Shown: in pieces, positions 19,301 to 26,231 of the stretch | Layout: each line of letters begins with the position of its first letter | Numbering within the stretch: the stretch's first letter is position 1 | Source: G942493375 sp942493375 | GTDB lineage: Bacteria > Armatimonadota > UBA5829 | Assembly (NCBI GenBank): GCA_942493375.1 | Contig: OW818698.1 | Span: 3,906,001-3,970,000, forward strand | DNA length: 64,000 nt | Direction of reading: 5' to 3' | Notes under the pieces: model-generated | What the model was told of the DNA's origin: nothing | Databases searched by the model: none | The model's input: only the letters and a program-made list of their open reading frames with translations | Position numbers and translations under genes: made by a program

Positions 19301-21229
19301 CAATGGGATACTATCGATCAGACCGTATACGGTAATAATGCAGAAGTTCCTGTGTGGCGGTTCGACAGTCAGGATACTGATAGACTGCAGGTCAGACATA
19401 CAAGTCCTTACGTTGCAGTAAACGAAGATAATGGCAGATCATACCTGGTTTGGGCAGGTTCTGCCGCTGTTACTAAACCGGCTCCTGACAGATACCGTGC
19501 CAATGAAGAGAGGATCTTCTTCGCACCAGTCACTGGCGGTGCTATAGATAACTCAGCAACTGGTATTCATACCATCAGCTTAAAGCCGAATGTTGCGAAA
19601 CGTGAACCAAGTGTTGCAGCTTGGGGCACTGCTCCTGAAAGCATCGCTGTGCTTTGGCAGGGAATGATGGGCAATAGATGGGGTATTTACTTCAATGCAA
19701 GTGCAGATGGACTTAACTGGACACCTGATGCCCAGGTTAGAACATCGGACGGACTTGCAATGGTCGGTAGCCCGAACATAGTCCGTCACTCTGTTAGCCA
19801 GATCAATGAAGCGCCTGCCCGGTTCAATACTGATCTGATTGATATGGTATATGCGGGAACGGGTAAGATAACACGTAACTCTGATATATTACTTACCAGA
19901 TATGCTCCTGTAATAGACACAGGATCTATGATAAGTCCGACTAAGCGTGCTTTGCCGTTACCGAGGGTCTACAGCGAGAAGCTGAGCTATGTATCTAAGT
20001 ATGGTTTCTATACATCGGAACATACAGCCTGGATAAGGCTGGATAACAGGTTCGATACTCCGATTCTGGACAGATGGAGTAATACGGCTATAGATCTGCC
20101 GTTCATCCATGTTGTTTTGGGTGACGGTTATGCACAACCTGCCGGTACAGTTATCAGTGTCACCGATGGAAGTGTCGATGGAACAGGTGGAGTTGCCATT
20201 AGACCCAAGGTTGATTCTGTTACTGGTGTATACACATATGAGTATGCGCAGGGCACTCCGGCATATGAGATTTTGGGTAAGGCCTTCGTGGACTATTCAG
20301 AAGGCGTCATAAAGTTCACCAGACCGCTCAAGAACGCGGGTAGCGGGTCTGGATCGAATAAACCTGAGGTATATGCAGATTACACGCCACAGGCGTGGCG
20401 TCTGACGACAGATACAGCAACTGACAGCAGTCCTCGAGCGTTCATAGAGAGAACGCTTATGACTCCCGGCGCAAATCCAGGGCTGGGTAATTCTGTTTCA
20501 GCTCCTGTAGATAGATTATGGGTTATGTGGCGCAAGGCCTCAGCAGGAGCGAAGGGCAATGTGATATACTATAAAACCTACAGGATGGGTATAGACCTGA
20601 AAAACCAGGTAGATTCTGTCTCGGGCTTGGGAGCAACTCCGATCAGAATCAATACTGGTGAAGATGATCCTTACGGGAGTGTTCCTTATGGCGGAATATA
20701 TCCGTTTACAAACGATCCTGCGGACACTAATCTGAATACTGTCAGAGACAGACCAGGTTCTCCATGGGCTCCTGTAACACTTGGTGGTGTCACTGGACCG
20801 TTTGAAGTAGATGCAACCGGAACAAAAATATATCTTAATCAGGTTGATGAAAGATATCCTGCGATGGACAGGCTAGTCACCAGGATCAGAAATGCTAATG
20901 ATCCGGCAAGGGCCACTCTTGGGATGAGTCCGGGTGCTGTTACACTAACGTATTTAGGCATAGACGGTTTATCTCATACAGTGAATGCAGATAGTGTATT
21001 CTGGATTCCGGAGATAACTGAGCAGTCCTTGACAGGCAGTACATCTTCGGCTAATGTTAATGAAGGCAGCATTTGGGCTTTCGCAGATCCTAATCCGCCG
21101 AAGTTCCAATTGCCCAATGAGACTGGTTTATCTCCGCTTTCGAAGATATGGTTATTCTGGACCAGTACAAGGCAAGATAACACCGATTTGTTCTGGGAGA
21201 CCGTATTTCCAGGGCTTACAGTCAAGTAA
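13304..21229 (+). CDS. Giant secreted protein: golvesin-like modules, PQQ-type beta-propeller, Ca-binding-like segments
   Basis: The protein has 2641 residues. The start is firmly placed by GGAGGAT three bases before the ATG and by a signal peptide (residues ~1-26, AAFAQS). Three golvesin/Xly-like beta-sandwich modules are visible at ~82-223, ~230-382 and ~583-713, each with a 'G.Y.VY' strand and an ending of the type 'VVADAVKLV'. PQQ-like blades follow or interleave: GMDGQIYCLDAEG (~509), VYAVTADGRAMSINI (~740), RVYIGTEYGSVLGLNLD (~875), RVWISSADGIIYSFNADSG (~932) and YVYFTAEDGRVYAISP (~1053). Two Asp/Asn-rich segments, DSNRNGGFDSG (~1605) and DMNDNNSWYAGEKDWDVDG (~1825), look like Ca-binding loops. 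Residues ~1890-2640 contain sialidase-like strand patterns such as LWVMWRKAS and IWLFWTSTR. No sorting signal is seen. It lies just upstream of the pil genes; a PilY1-like surface role is a guess from fold and position. Confidence 0.75.
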   Translation: MSGKLVRLTTLIGVVLTVMTTAAFAQSAANAVWPGYHGFSQRAGQNADAKQITNPGDLTLIWAYPRTPSVAPSDNVLNQSAAVFTNPATWTSAIDTTNYGTTPTGPNDFSYIKADTAGADTVTWNFPSGAPQNAPAGRYRVYVRHLSATLAGLTATTGAVFTVTDRKGSHSYTIDQTQNIGAWVQLGTIFEFNAGTQTVSLSSNTTDPIASSVVVMANAVRFVRDTATPEVIADDASVDFSQTPAASWTAGASLGTTGLVSGSSYDGGFQYRKTTDSAATANWLIPAGTPTGKYQVYAWFPSTYDNNPNNYVNTSAARYTVAGNTYTVDQNDPSTGGTWKLITTQIVTLNPGDVIQVSNQTSDSTANTIVVADAVKLVPATGAEIYSSPVAGEVLADWNFGADGVYNAYIPVVYTNTVEPPLISGEDPQDVGSIIAINGVTPELGTPALPAALVDRLKLSLGTALWEYPSGNPALRSALEGPVQNGFYSTPTLTYYMDNSVTPAVRRTALVATGMDGQIYCLDAEGTPNADKSITQRRSKLLWKGPGITESEPYTAIGPYGNPNPALWQSVTGRTDAYGGRFLYAVCSAAGAPGTPIRWLFDDTKRTAIGEPNATDEGWAYNVSVWIPALGANAGGKLPATDAVYKVTYEASDDANAVQTVTINLSETKNQGRWVSLGKFFNVRQVELATTTKQATPANYAVVADACMIVPEQVGAFGYSSPVTDISKYENLATSENAGLVYAVTADGRAMSINIAPTIITAGITRWQFGKINWFYPAIREKMTVSGSADETQPGLGPVVASATYAKGSGLGAPGRLLLATTDQWGGSGDVFCLTGIDFGMTTDPVLDWRFPSSTVTTDSDRPLSFSSSPAVSGNRVYIGTEYGSVLGLNLDKAAAGVSQAVWKYPASDTGLPLGAFRYSTPAFATVDTVNRVWISSADGIIYSFNADSGARMFADTAGTTQYYADPSLRSAVYGSVGIDGRNGTTKPEFMYAGTMADQGVLRWYLARSGLVGSGWKSFGWPALGPIFGSPAPAQTMNRRHGDVLFTSGTSIVNYVYFTAEDGRVYAISPKYNAAGGSDGTAWDGGWAGGGWLYDTEPGTNPLIEEQPTATGGDIQFEVVDPTFYKNTYESNPEPMNATVPTDYDVPATWDTPSWLVRRNMKVVDPATVGTIADPNTVRNKALSDLLTDRAKAVRDVAGVLFDSRAKRLPPYGPLYVEWGESIYMALWNINPDDLKSGQSSITVQLHNASAGSGAGMELTAKVKAYREYTVVDESTGPTTFQPLKYFGTTRNVKRAYMLAQVDLKSTGSKPPTPGPGWEIYAKITKTTGDQTIDLAKLEIVGGIPVPKMNAQTDPNAATYATGVNAPATQYVYDKLDIGINNPLAIRDDGSGRDAGGNPNNTRTSLAWSIDRYDRHAHFNGNSMFDSATGYNDGRSTRHMPILWIRNATHGATTLPRNLGIADRSAGGASTTSPVALSNFRVGTWDLNWHGGEGAIPSKAYNSVNAPAFGLKFGWEYGIGSVDYPDVLVRYQNFRTTMDGKDPARAATQIPSVRAGTGTYESSTLRPDQVEVTVDVPRFQPANTYNDGLPINYPARGYSRTMTAYVDSNRNGGFDSGTVRLGKPTTYQEAYRNFRYDLTVAPDPKIEVKETLVDVGLAPHGLGESMGWGFSPYTADPMWTNGVSQWFKTLTVRNLGNVNLSRLRVDKNTMLLGDGARYPILGENITSSLDLTMLGTNVQQAAPLTTAGFGYTLTKARVGDPDPTTLTIPDRRKWNVMSASDKAAAQSALRGVPLTELPVQPMISVRVPVSQPVGTYVARGVRVYSDMNDNNSWYAGEKDWDVDGLVDPSEDLNGNNILDAAEPSTDPSIDLKIAVRETQLTGGIIATSLTQIDDASDSRVADGGPTAFRDPGTGKVNMFFVSNRRSDPPNDPALHPDWTLSVNDPRVVEFSRAPLYINQAVLDKDADDPANPWRVFWKPSVFGTGNRWWNAPYSAIPSFQWDTIDQTVYGNNAEVPVWRFDSQDTDRLQVRHTSPYVAVNEDNGRSYLVWAGSAAVTKPAPDRYRANEERIFFAPVTGGAIDNSATGIHTISLKPNVAKREPSVAAWGTAPESIAVLWQGMMGNRWGIYFNASADGLNWTPDAQVRTSDGLAMVGSPNIVRHSVSQINEAPARFNTDLIDMVYAGTGKITRNSDILLTRYAPVIDTGSMISPTKRALPLPRVYSEKLSYVSKYGFYTSEHTAWIRLDNRFDTPILDRWSNTAIDLPFIHVVLGDGYAQPAGTVISVTDGSVDGTGGVAIRPKVDSVTGVYTYEYAQGTPAYEILGKAFVDYSEGVIKFTRPLKNAGSGSGSNKPEVYADYTPQAWRLTTDTATDSSPRAFIERTLMTPGANPGLGNSVSAPVDRLWVMWRKASAGAKGNVIYYKTYRMGIDLKNQVDSVSGLGATPIRINTGEDDPYGSVPYGGIYPFTNDPADTNLNTVRDRPGSPWAPVTLGGVTGPFEVDATGTKIYLNQVDERYPAMDRLVTRIRNANDPARATLGMSPGAVTLTYLGIDGLSHTVNADSVFWIPEITEQSLTGSTSSANVNEGSIWAFADPNPPKFQLPNETGLSPLSKIWLFWTSTRQDNTDLFWETVFPGLTVK

Positions 21230-21260
21230 TATTCGATAATTGTGCTCAAGTAGAAAAAAA

Positions 21261-21298
21261 TAGGCTGCAGCGGGAAGGATTTTCCCGCTGTAAGCCTA
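21261..21298 (+). terminator. Intrinsic terminator after the giant gene
   Basis: A GC-rich 9-bp core (CAGCGGGAA/TTCCCGCTG, loop GGATT) is extended by TAGGCT/AGCCTA with one bulged base. It is followed by AGTTTATCTTT. Confidence 0.8.
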
Positions 21299-21369
21299 AG
21301 TTTATCTTTAAGGGATTAGTGTAGAAAGCTTTAAAGAATGCCGATAATGAATTGGTCTGCACAAATACC

Positions 21370-21399
21370 TTGACATGCACTCCGCGTTGGTGTTAGCAT
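21370..21399 (+). promoter_or_regulatory. Sigma70-type promoter of the pil operon
   Basis: A perfect TTGACA (21370-21375) and TAGCAT (21394-21399, 4 of 6) are separated by 18 bases. They lie 110 bases before pilM, so the transcript would have a leader of about 105 bases. Confidence 0.55.
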
Positions 21400-21509
21400 T
21401 ACTGCGCACCGTATGCAAGTTTGCCGTATCGGATATAAAGTATCCGTGTGGGCGTTTGGGATGTATGTGGGCAATTCCACTATTTCCAGGGGAGTTGGGA
21501 TAACTCAGT

Positions 21510-23042
21510 ATGGCTGCAACTATGAAAAATGCGCCGTCTGCCGTAGTCGGATTAGACATCGGTAGCGAATCAATCAAAGTTTCTGAAGCTCGTTTCACCA
21601 AAGACGGGATCGTTATTTCGGGTCTTGGTATTGCTCAGACTCCGGTCGGGGTATTTCAGGATGAGATAGTTGTCGATCCTGCCACTCTTGGTGCGGCTAT
21701 TAAAATGCTGCTTGCTTCCAGTGGAATAAAAACACGCAAGTGTGTGAGTTCCATTGAGGGCCAGAACAAAGTTGTTGTTCGGGTCATCGAAGTTCCTAAG
21801 ATGGAAGATAAGGAACTCAGTGAGAGCATGAAGTGGGAAGTCGATAGACAGGTCCCATTTGCTGCAACCAATGAGATCGAAATGGATTACGCTGCAATAC
21901 CCATCGAGACGGATGATCTTAATATCCAGACGATGGAAGTCCTGCTGGCTGTAGCACAGAAAGATGTCGTGGAGAGTCATGTAGCTGCACTCAAGGCGGC
22001 TGGACTTAAACCATATGCTATCGATCTGGCACAACTTGCTGCTGAACGCGCATTGGTGGAGATGGTTCCGGTAGACCCGAATGCGTTACCTGAGGATTCT
22101 GTCGTAGCGATCATAAGTATTGGTGCTCGAAACACGGAAATGGGGATTTTTGAGAATGGGACACTTACCTTCCCTTGTCCTCCAATTCCGATTGCCGGTG
22201 ATACCATAACTAACGAGATTGCTGAGGCCCTTGGGTTGAGTCCTGAAGAGGCTGAACAGACTAAGAAAGAATATGCAAGTATAGACCTGGAAAGTATGGC
22301 AGGATACGGTCCTGAGGGTTCTGAAGAACCTACTACATATGACCAGGGTTTCTATATGCCGACGGATACTGCATTTTCGATGTCATCGGAACCAGAGGAC
22401 TCATACCATAGTGTTGTAGCTCCGATGGACGATGAGTCTCCGAAGGCTACCTTTGATCTCGGTGCTGAACTGGGATTTCCGCAGTTTGATGATACTTCTT
22501 CTGTATCTCAGGAAAAAGAAGTAACTGATTCTTTTGACGGATTTGACCTGGGAACCGACGCAGAAGAGAAAAATATCGTTCCTGTGAATCTGGATCAGGT
22601 CGCTGATGAAGATATCGAAGAAGATAAAGTTGTTTCCACCGCTTTTGTGCCGGATTATGACTTGAGTGAATTAGAGCCGGTGGTTCATGTTGTTCACACT
22701 GTTGCAGCAGGGACACATAAAGATGAAGCAATGGTTGCTCAGGTGTCCGAGGCCATCTCCGGAGTCCTCATTGATCTGGCAAATGAAGTACGGCGATCCA
22801 TGGAGTATTACTCCGTAAAATACAATAACACACCATCCAAGGTTTTCTTGTGCGGGGGAACCGCAAAGATACCCAACCTTGCTGAATTCTTGACTCGGGA
22901 GCTGGGTGTTCCAGTTGAGGTGGCTAATCCTTTAGGGAATATTGCCTACCACGTCCCGAGTATGTCGGATTTCTACATCAAGGACCTCGCTCCGATTTTT
23001 TCGGTTAGCGTTGGACTTGCTATTCGTGATATGATCGGTTGA
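21510..23042 (+). CDS. pilM: Type IV pilus assembly protein PilM, with acidic insertion
   Basis: The protein has 510 residues. PilM is the actin-like cytoplasmic ATP-binding protein that binds the N-terminus of PilN. The N-terminus VVGLDIGSESIKVSEA is the phosphate-1 motif; KWEVDRQVPF and DYAAIP are typical of PilM, and the second ATP-site half is at VFLCGGTAKIPNLAEFL. Typical PilM proteins are ~350 residues. The extra length is an Asp/Glu/Ser/Pro-rich, probably disordered insertion at about residues 263-398, inside the actin fold. It heads a co-directional set with pilN, pilO, pilP-like and pilQ. Its Shine-Dalgarno (GGGGAG, 21489-21494) is unusually far from the ATG (15 bases), so the start is a little uncertain; a second ATG lies at 21522. 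Confidence 0.9.
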   Translation: MAATMKNAPSAVVGLDIGSESIKVSEARFTKDGIVISGLGIAQTPVGVFQDEIVVDPATLGAAIKMLLASSGIKTRKCVSSIEGQNKVVVRVIEVPKMEDKELSESMKWEVDRQVPFAATNEIEMDYAAIPIETDDLNIQTMEVLLAVAQKDVVESHVAALKAAGLKPYAIDLAQLAAERALVEMVPVDPNALPEDSVVAIISIGARNTEMGIFENGTLTFPCPPIPIAGDTITNEIAEALGLSPEEAEQTKKEYASIDLESMAGYGPEGSEEPTTYDQGFYMPTDTAFSMSSEPEDSYHSVVAPMDDESPKATFDLGAELGFPQFDDTSSVSQEKEVTDSFDGFDLGTDAEEKNIVPVNLDQVADEDIEEDKVVSTAFVPDYDLSELEPVVHVVHTVAAGTHKDEAMVAQVSEAISGVLIDLANEVRRSMEYYSVKYNNTPSKVFLCGGTAKIPNLAEFLTRELGVPVEVANPLGNIAYHVPSMSDFYIKDLAPIFSVSVGLAIRDMIG

Positions 23043-23094
23043 GCCGGCATCGGGCTGTGCACAATCAAAAGGAATGGGAGTCGGCGGACACGCA

Positions 23095-23973
23095 ATGATT
23101 AAGATCAACCTGTTGCCGAAAAGTATAGGGCAGTCTACACTCAGTCAGATAACAGCTGGCATACTTACAGTGTTTCTGTTGTTAGTTGTTGGAGGACTTT
23201 TGGGATATTATCACATGGTGATGGTTCCAAGGACCGACGACATGGAGAAGCAGGCAGACGCTGCTGTAGAGTTGAAGACCAGAGTACAAGGAATTCAAGC
23301 TGAAGCAGCGGCTCAGACGGATTTGATTGCTCCTATCAAGGACAAAATTAATTTTGTTGACGATGTAGTTAAGTACAACAGAAAATACCCCGAACTTTTC
23401 GAGAAAGTAGCTCGATGGACATATGACCAGGTTGTCTACTCGTCAATGAGTACTTCTGGTGGTACGCTGACAATGAATGCACGGGCACAGAGTCTGGAAG
23501 ATCTCGGAAGATACCTTCTAAACATGTACCGGGCAACTGATTTGTTTACGTCTGTTTCAATTTCTAATGTCCCGAGTTATCCTGGTAGAAGTTCATTACC
23601 CAATAATGGTCGAGGACCAATTGTGCAGACTCCACTTGATTTCACTGTGACCTGCCAGTTGAAAGAAACATTCAGTCCTCCAAGTCCTCCTTTAGGTTCA
23701 GGTGCTAGTGCAGCTGCTCCAACTACCGCTATGGGTCCCATGGGTGCTATGGGTGGCGGAGCCGGTATGCCGGGTATGAGCGGTGGAGCTGGTCCTGGAA
23801 TGAAGGGTATGTCCGGAGGAGGTATGCCGGGGATGCCTGGTGCCAGCGGTGGTGCAATGCCTGGCATGGGTGGCCCAGGTATGAAGGGAATGCCCGGTGG
23901 CGCAGCTGGCGGCCCTCCGATGCCGGGTGCAGCGGGTGGTATGCCAGGTATGCCTGGCGCAAAAGCCAATTAG
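23095..23973 (+). CDS. pilN: Type IV pilus assembly protein PilN with Met-Pro-Gly-rich tail
   Basis: The protein has 292 residues from ATG 23095. I prefer this start because the protein then begins MIKINLLPKS, the conserved PilN N-terminus that inserts into PilM. ATG 23074 adds seven residues and has a poor ribosome site. One transmembrane helix lies at ~15-40, followed by a short coiled coil and a ferredoxin-like periplasmic domain (~105-180). From about residue 202 to the end there is a low-complexity tail made of MPGM, GMKGM and GGAMPGM units, which is not part of ordinary PilN. The same type of tail occurs in the next two gene products. The product sits in the inner-membrane PilMNOP platform. 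Confidence 0.85.
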   Translation: MIKINLLPKSIGQSTLSQITAGILTVFLLLVVGGLLGYYHMVMVPRTDDMEKQADAAVELKTRVQGIQAEAAAQTDLIAPIKDKINFVDDVVKYNRKYPELFEKVARWTYDQVVYSSMSTSGGTLTMNARAQSLEDLGRYLLNMYRATDLFTSVSISNVPSYPGRSSLPNNGRGPIVQTPLDFTVTCQLKETFSPPSPPLGSGASAAAPTTAMGPMGAMGGGAGMPGMSGGAGPGMKGMSGGGMPGMPGASGGAMPGMGGPGMKGMPGGAAGGPPMPGAAGGMPGMPGAKAN

Positions 23974-24093
23974 TTTCAATATAGTTTTCTATGTCGTTGC
24001 TGTGTGAAGCTGACCAAAGTTGACAGCAGTGACAATATTAGTGACATAGGCTAGGGGATTGCAGGGGATCGCATAGATCCTGGAGACGACTTT

Positions 24094-24981
24094 ATGGACC
24101 TATCAAAGATCAAACAACTGCATATTTGGATAATCGGCACGGTTCTGATCATTATCGCAGAAGTGCTTATTCTATTTATGATGTATAAACCACAGGGACT
24201 CAAATACGATGCTGCCAAGGTAAAGTATGACGGTGCCATAGATCTGGGCAATGAACAGTCATTAGCAGAAGCTAACAAGAGTCTGGATGACGCAAAGAAA
24301 AGTGTACAAGTGGCTCTTAATGATCTGGATGGCGTGATGAAACGCAGAATGCCGGTCTTGGATTTTACTAAGCGCGATGTTGGTATGATAGCCATGTGGT
24401 ATGAACAGATCACAAAAATGGGTCCTATTTTGGAATCATTTGCAAATGACCCAAATGTTAGAGTGAGTCCGGTGAGTTTCAGCCTCCCCGCTCCTCCATC
24501 CAGTCCTAATGACCAGTTATTTGATAGTGCTGTCTTGAGCTTCCCATTGGGGAACATTACTGCACAAGGTGATTTCAAGAGTCTTATGAACCACGTCAGA
24601 CGATGGAGCAATTGCAGACGTTTGGTGTTGGTTGATGGGGTATCACTGACCGGAAATAGTCCGAATCTATCTGTCTCGTATAGTATCCAGTGTTTTGTTT
24701 ATCCTACGGCAATCGGTGGTAAGACTGATCCCATGTGGGGAGCCAGTACTGGTGGCGGTGGTGGTATGCAGGGACCTGGTGGCAGTACGGGCGGATCCGG
24801 AGGCGTTATGCCTGGTATGGGTATGGGCATGGGTATGGGGCCTGGAGCTAAAGGAATGCCTGGTGCGGGTGCAGCTGCACCTGGTATGCCCGGCATGGGA
24901 ATGGGTATGGGTGCTGGACCTGGCGCAAAGGGTATGCCCGGTATGATGGGCGGTCCTGGTGCAAAAGCCGGCGGTATGTAG
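24094..24981 (+). CDS. pilO: Type IV pilus assembly protein PilO-like with Met-Gly-rich tail
   Basis: The protein has 295 residues. A short cytoplasmic N-terminus is followed by one membrane helix (~11-31), a coiled-coil stretch (~45-85) and a ferredoxin-like periplasmic domain (~95-210; LSFPLGNITAQGDFKSLMNHV and LVLVDGVSL are typical PilO strands). Residues ~212-295 are a GMGMGMG/MPGMG/GAKGMPG tail like those of its neighbours. The product should pair with PilN in the inner membrane. The 120-base gap to pilN contains a TTGACA at 24020-24025, but no good -10 box, so co-transcription with pilN is more likely. Assignment rests on architecture and position. Confidence 0.8.
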   Translation: MDLSKIKQLHIWIIGTVLIIIAEVLILFMMYKPQGLKYDAAKVKYDGAIDLGNEQSLAEANKSLDDAKKSVQVALNDLDGVMKRRMPVLDFTKRDVGMIAMWYEQITKMGPILESFANDPNVRVSPVSFSLPAPPSSPNDQLFDSAVLSFPLGNITAQGDFKSLMNHVRRWSNCRRLVLVDGVSLTGNSPNLSVSYSIQCFVYPTAIGGKTDPMWGASTGGGGGMQGPGGSTGGSGGVMPGMGMGMGMGPGAKGMPGAGAAAPGMPGMGMGMGAGPGAKGMPGMMGGPGAKAGGM

Positions 24982-25066
24982 TCTATAATCGCTGGGCTTG
25001 AGCCTTGAGCGATGCCGTTATTCATACGGTGAATAGTGATATACGATCTTAAGGGAGTCTTGCCTG

Positions 25067-26137
25067 ATGGATTGGCTTAAAGATAAAAAAAATCAACCGA
25101 TAGTCATTGGAGGCGCAGTCGCATTACTAGTTATTGCGATTGTAGTAATTGTGTTATCAATGCGCAGTAGTACTCCTTCGACACCTAATATGCCGGGTAT
25201 GCAGGGTATGCCAGGTATGAGTGGTGGAACCGGTGGCCCTATGATGCCTGGCGCAGGCGGTACGGCTAGTGGACCTCCTATGCCTGGTATGGGTACTGGT
25301 GGTGCAATGGGTGGTCCTGGTGCAAAGTCAGGAATGCCCGGAATGCCGGGAATGGGTTCAGGGGCCGCTATGCCCGGTATGCCTGGAATGCCAGGCATGG
25401 GATCTGGAGCTGGTATGCCCGGAATGCCCGCAATGGGTGGCGGTACTGCCATGCCTGGTATGACTTCTGAAGCACCCGCAGCGGGTCCTGGTGCTATTCC
25501 TGCTGTTGCTGCTGTGCAGCCAGTAGAAAAATATCGTCCTGATCCATTTGCACCTTTAGGCGTAAAAATATCTAAGCGCACGGCTTCCAGTCGTACACCT
25601 GTTCTTAAGCCGATAATATCTGATTTCCCCATTAAACGCATATTTACATACACGACTGAAAAAGGTAGTGAAGCGCAGCTGCCGCCGGAACCAGTGCAAC
25701 CAACCAGAAGAATGGCTGGGATATTACTGAATAGCCGGATATTTGCAATACTTGAAACCAATGGAAAATATGAAATAGTTCAGCCTGGAGACACACTTGC
25801 AGATAGACTTGCAATTGTTGAACGGGTTGAGCGTGACAGGGTTATTCTTAAAACTACTGGCAAGCGGCCAAGATTCATTACTGTTCGCATGGCCGCTGGA
25901 AACCGAAATACCGGGGGAACTGGTATGCCGGGAAACACTAGAGGTACAGGGACAGTTCCTGGGATGATGCCTGGCGGTGGTATGGGTCCTGGTGGTGGCA
26001 TGGGACCGGGTGGAGCTATGGGACCAATGATGGGACCTGGTGGTGGTATGGGTCCCGGTGGAATGATGCCTGGCGGCGGAGGCGGAGGCGGTGGCGGAAT
26101 GATGATGCCCCCTGGCGCACCAGGATTTGCAATGTAA
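25067..26137 (+). CDS. pilP: PilP/GspC-like pilus protein with two Met-Pro-Gly-rich segments
   Basis: The protein has 356 residues. An N-terminal membrane anchor (~11-31) is followed by a Gly/Met/Pro-rich linker (~40-135, repeated MPGMPGMGSGA units). A folded core (~153-275) carries DPFAPLG, then MAGILLNSRIFAILETNG, QPGDTLAD and ILKTTGKR. This is the beta-barrel 'HR' pattern of PilP and GspC, which dock on the secretin. The C-terminus (~280-356) is a second Gly/Met/Pro tail ending in a run of six glycines and MMMPPGAPG. Classical PilP is a lipoprotein; this one has a plain membrane helix and no lipobox, so it is closer to GspC in topology. It fits between pilO and the secretin genes. Confidence 0.75.
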   Translation: MDWLKDKKNQPIVIGGAVALLVIAIVVIVLSMRSSTPSTPNMPGMQGMPGMSGGTGGPMMPGAGGTASGPPMPGMGTGGAMGGPGAKSGMPGMPGMGSGAAMPGMPGMPGMGSGAGMPGMPAMGGGTAMPGMTSEAPAAGPGAIPAVAAVQPVEKYRPDPFAPLGVKISKRTASSRTPVLKPIISDFPIKRIFTYTTEKGSEAQLPPEPVQPTRRMAGILLNSRIFAILETNGKYEIVQPGDTLADRLAIVERVERDRVILKTTGKRPRFITVRMAAGNRNTGGTGMPGNTRGTGTVPGMMPGGGMGPGGGMGPGGAMGPMMGPGGGMGPGGMMPGGGGGGGGGMMMPPGAPGFAM

Positions 26138-26231
26138 TCTGTAAACATTAATCCTTACTATTACGTCATATAATCGGATATACTATATATAGGTGTTCTG
26201 TAAATACGCGCTTTGCGCGGGAGGTTCCGAA

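Noticed and set aside
23577..23979. Long open frames on the minus strand across the PilN, PilO and PilP tails (Pro/Ile/Gly-rich)
   Set aside because: They are mirror images of the ATG-CCX-GGX repeat on the plus strand, lack ribosome sites and exist only because the repeat has no stop on either strand.
24020..24047. An internal promoter before pilO
   Set aside because: There is a perfect TTGACA, but no acceptable -10 box at 16-18 bases, and the gene fits the pil operon.
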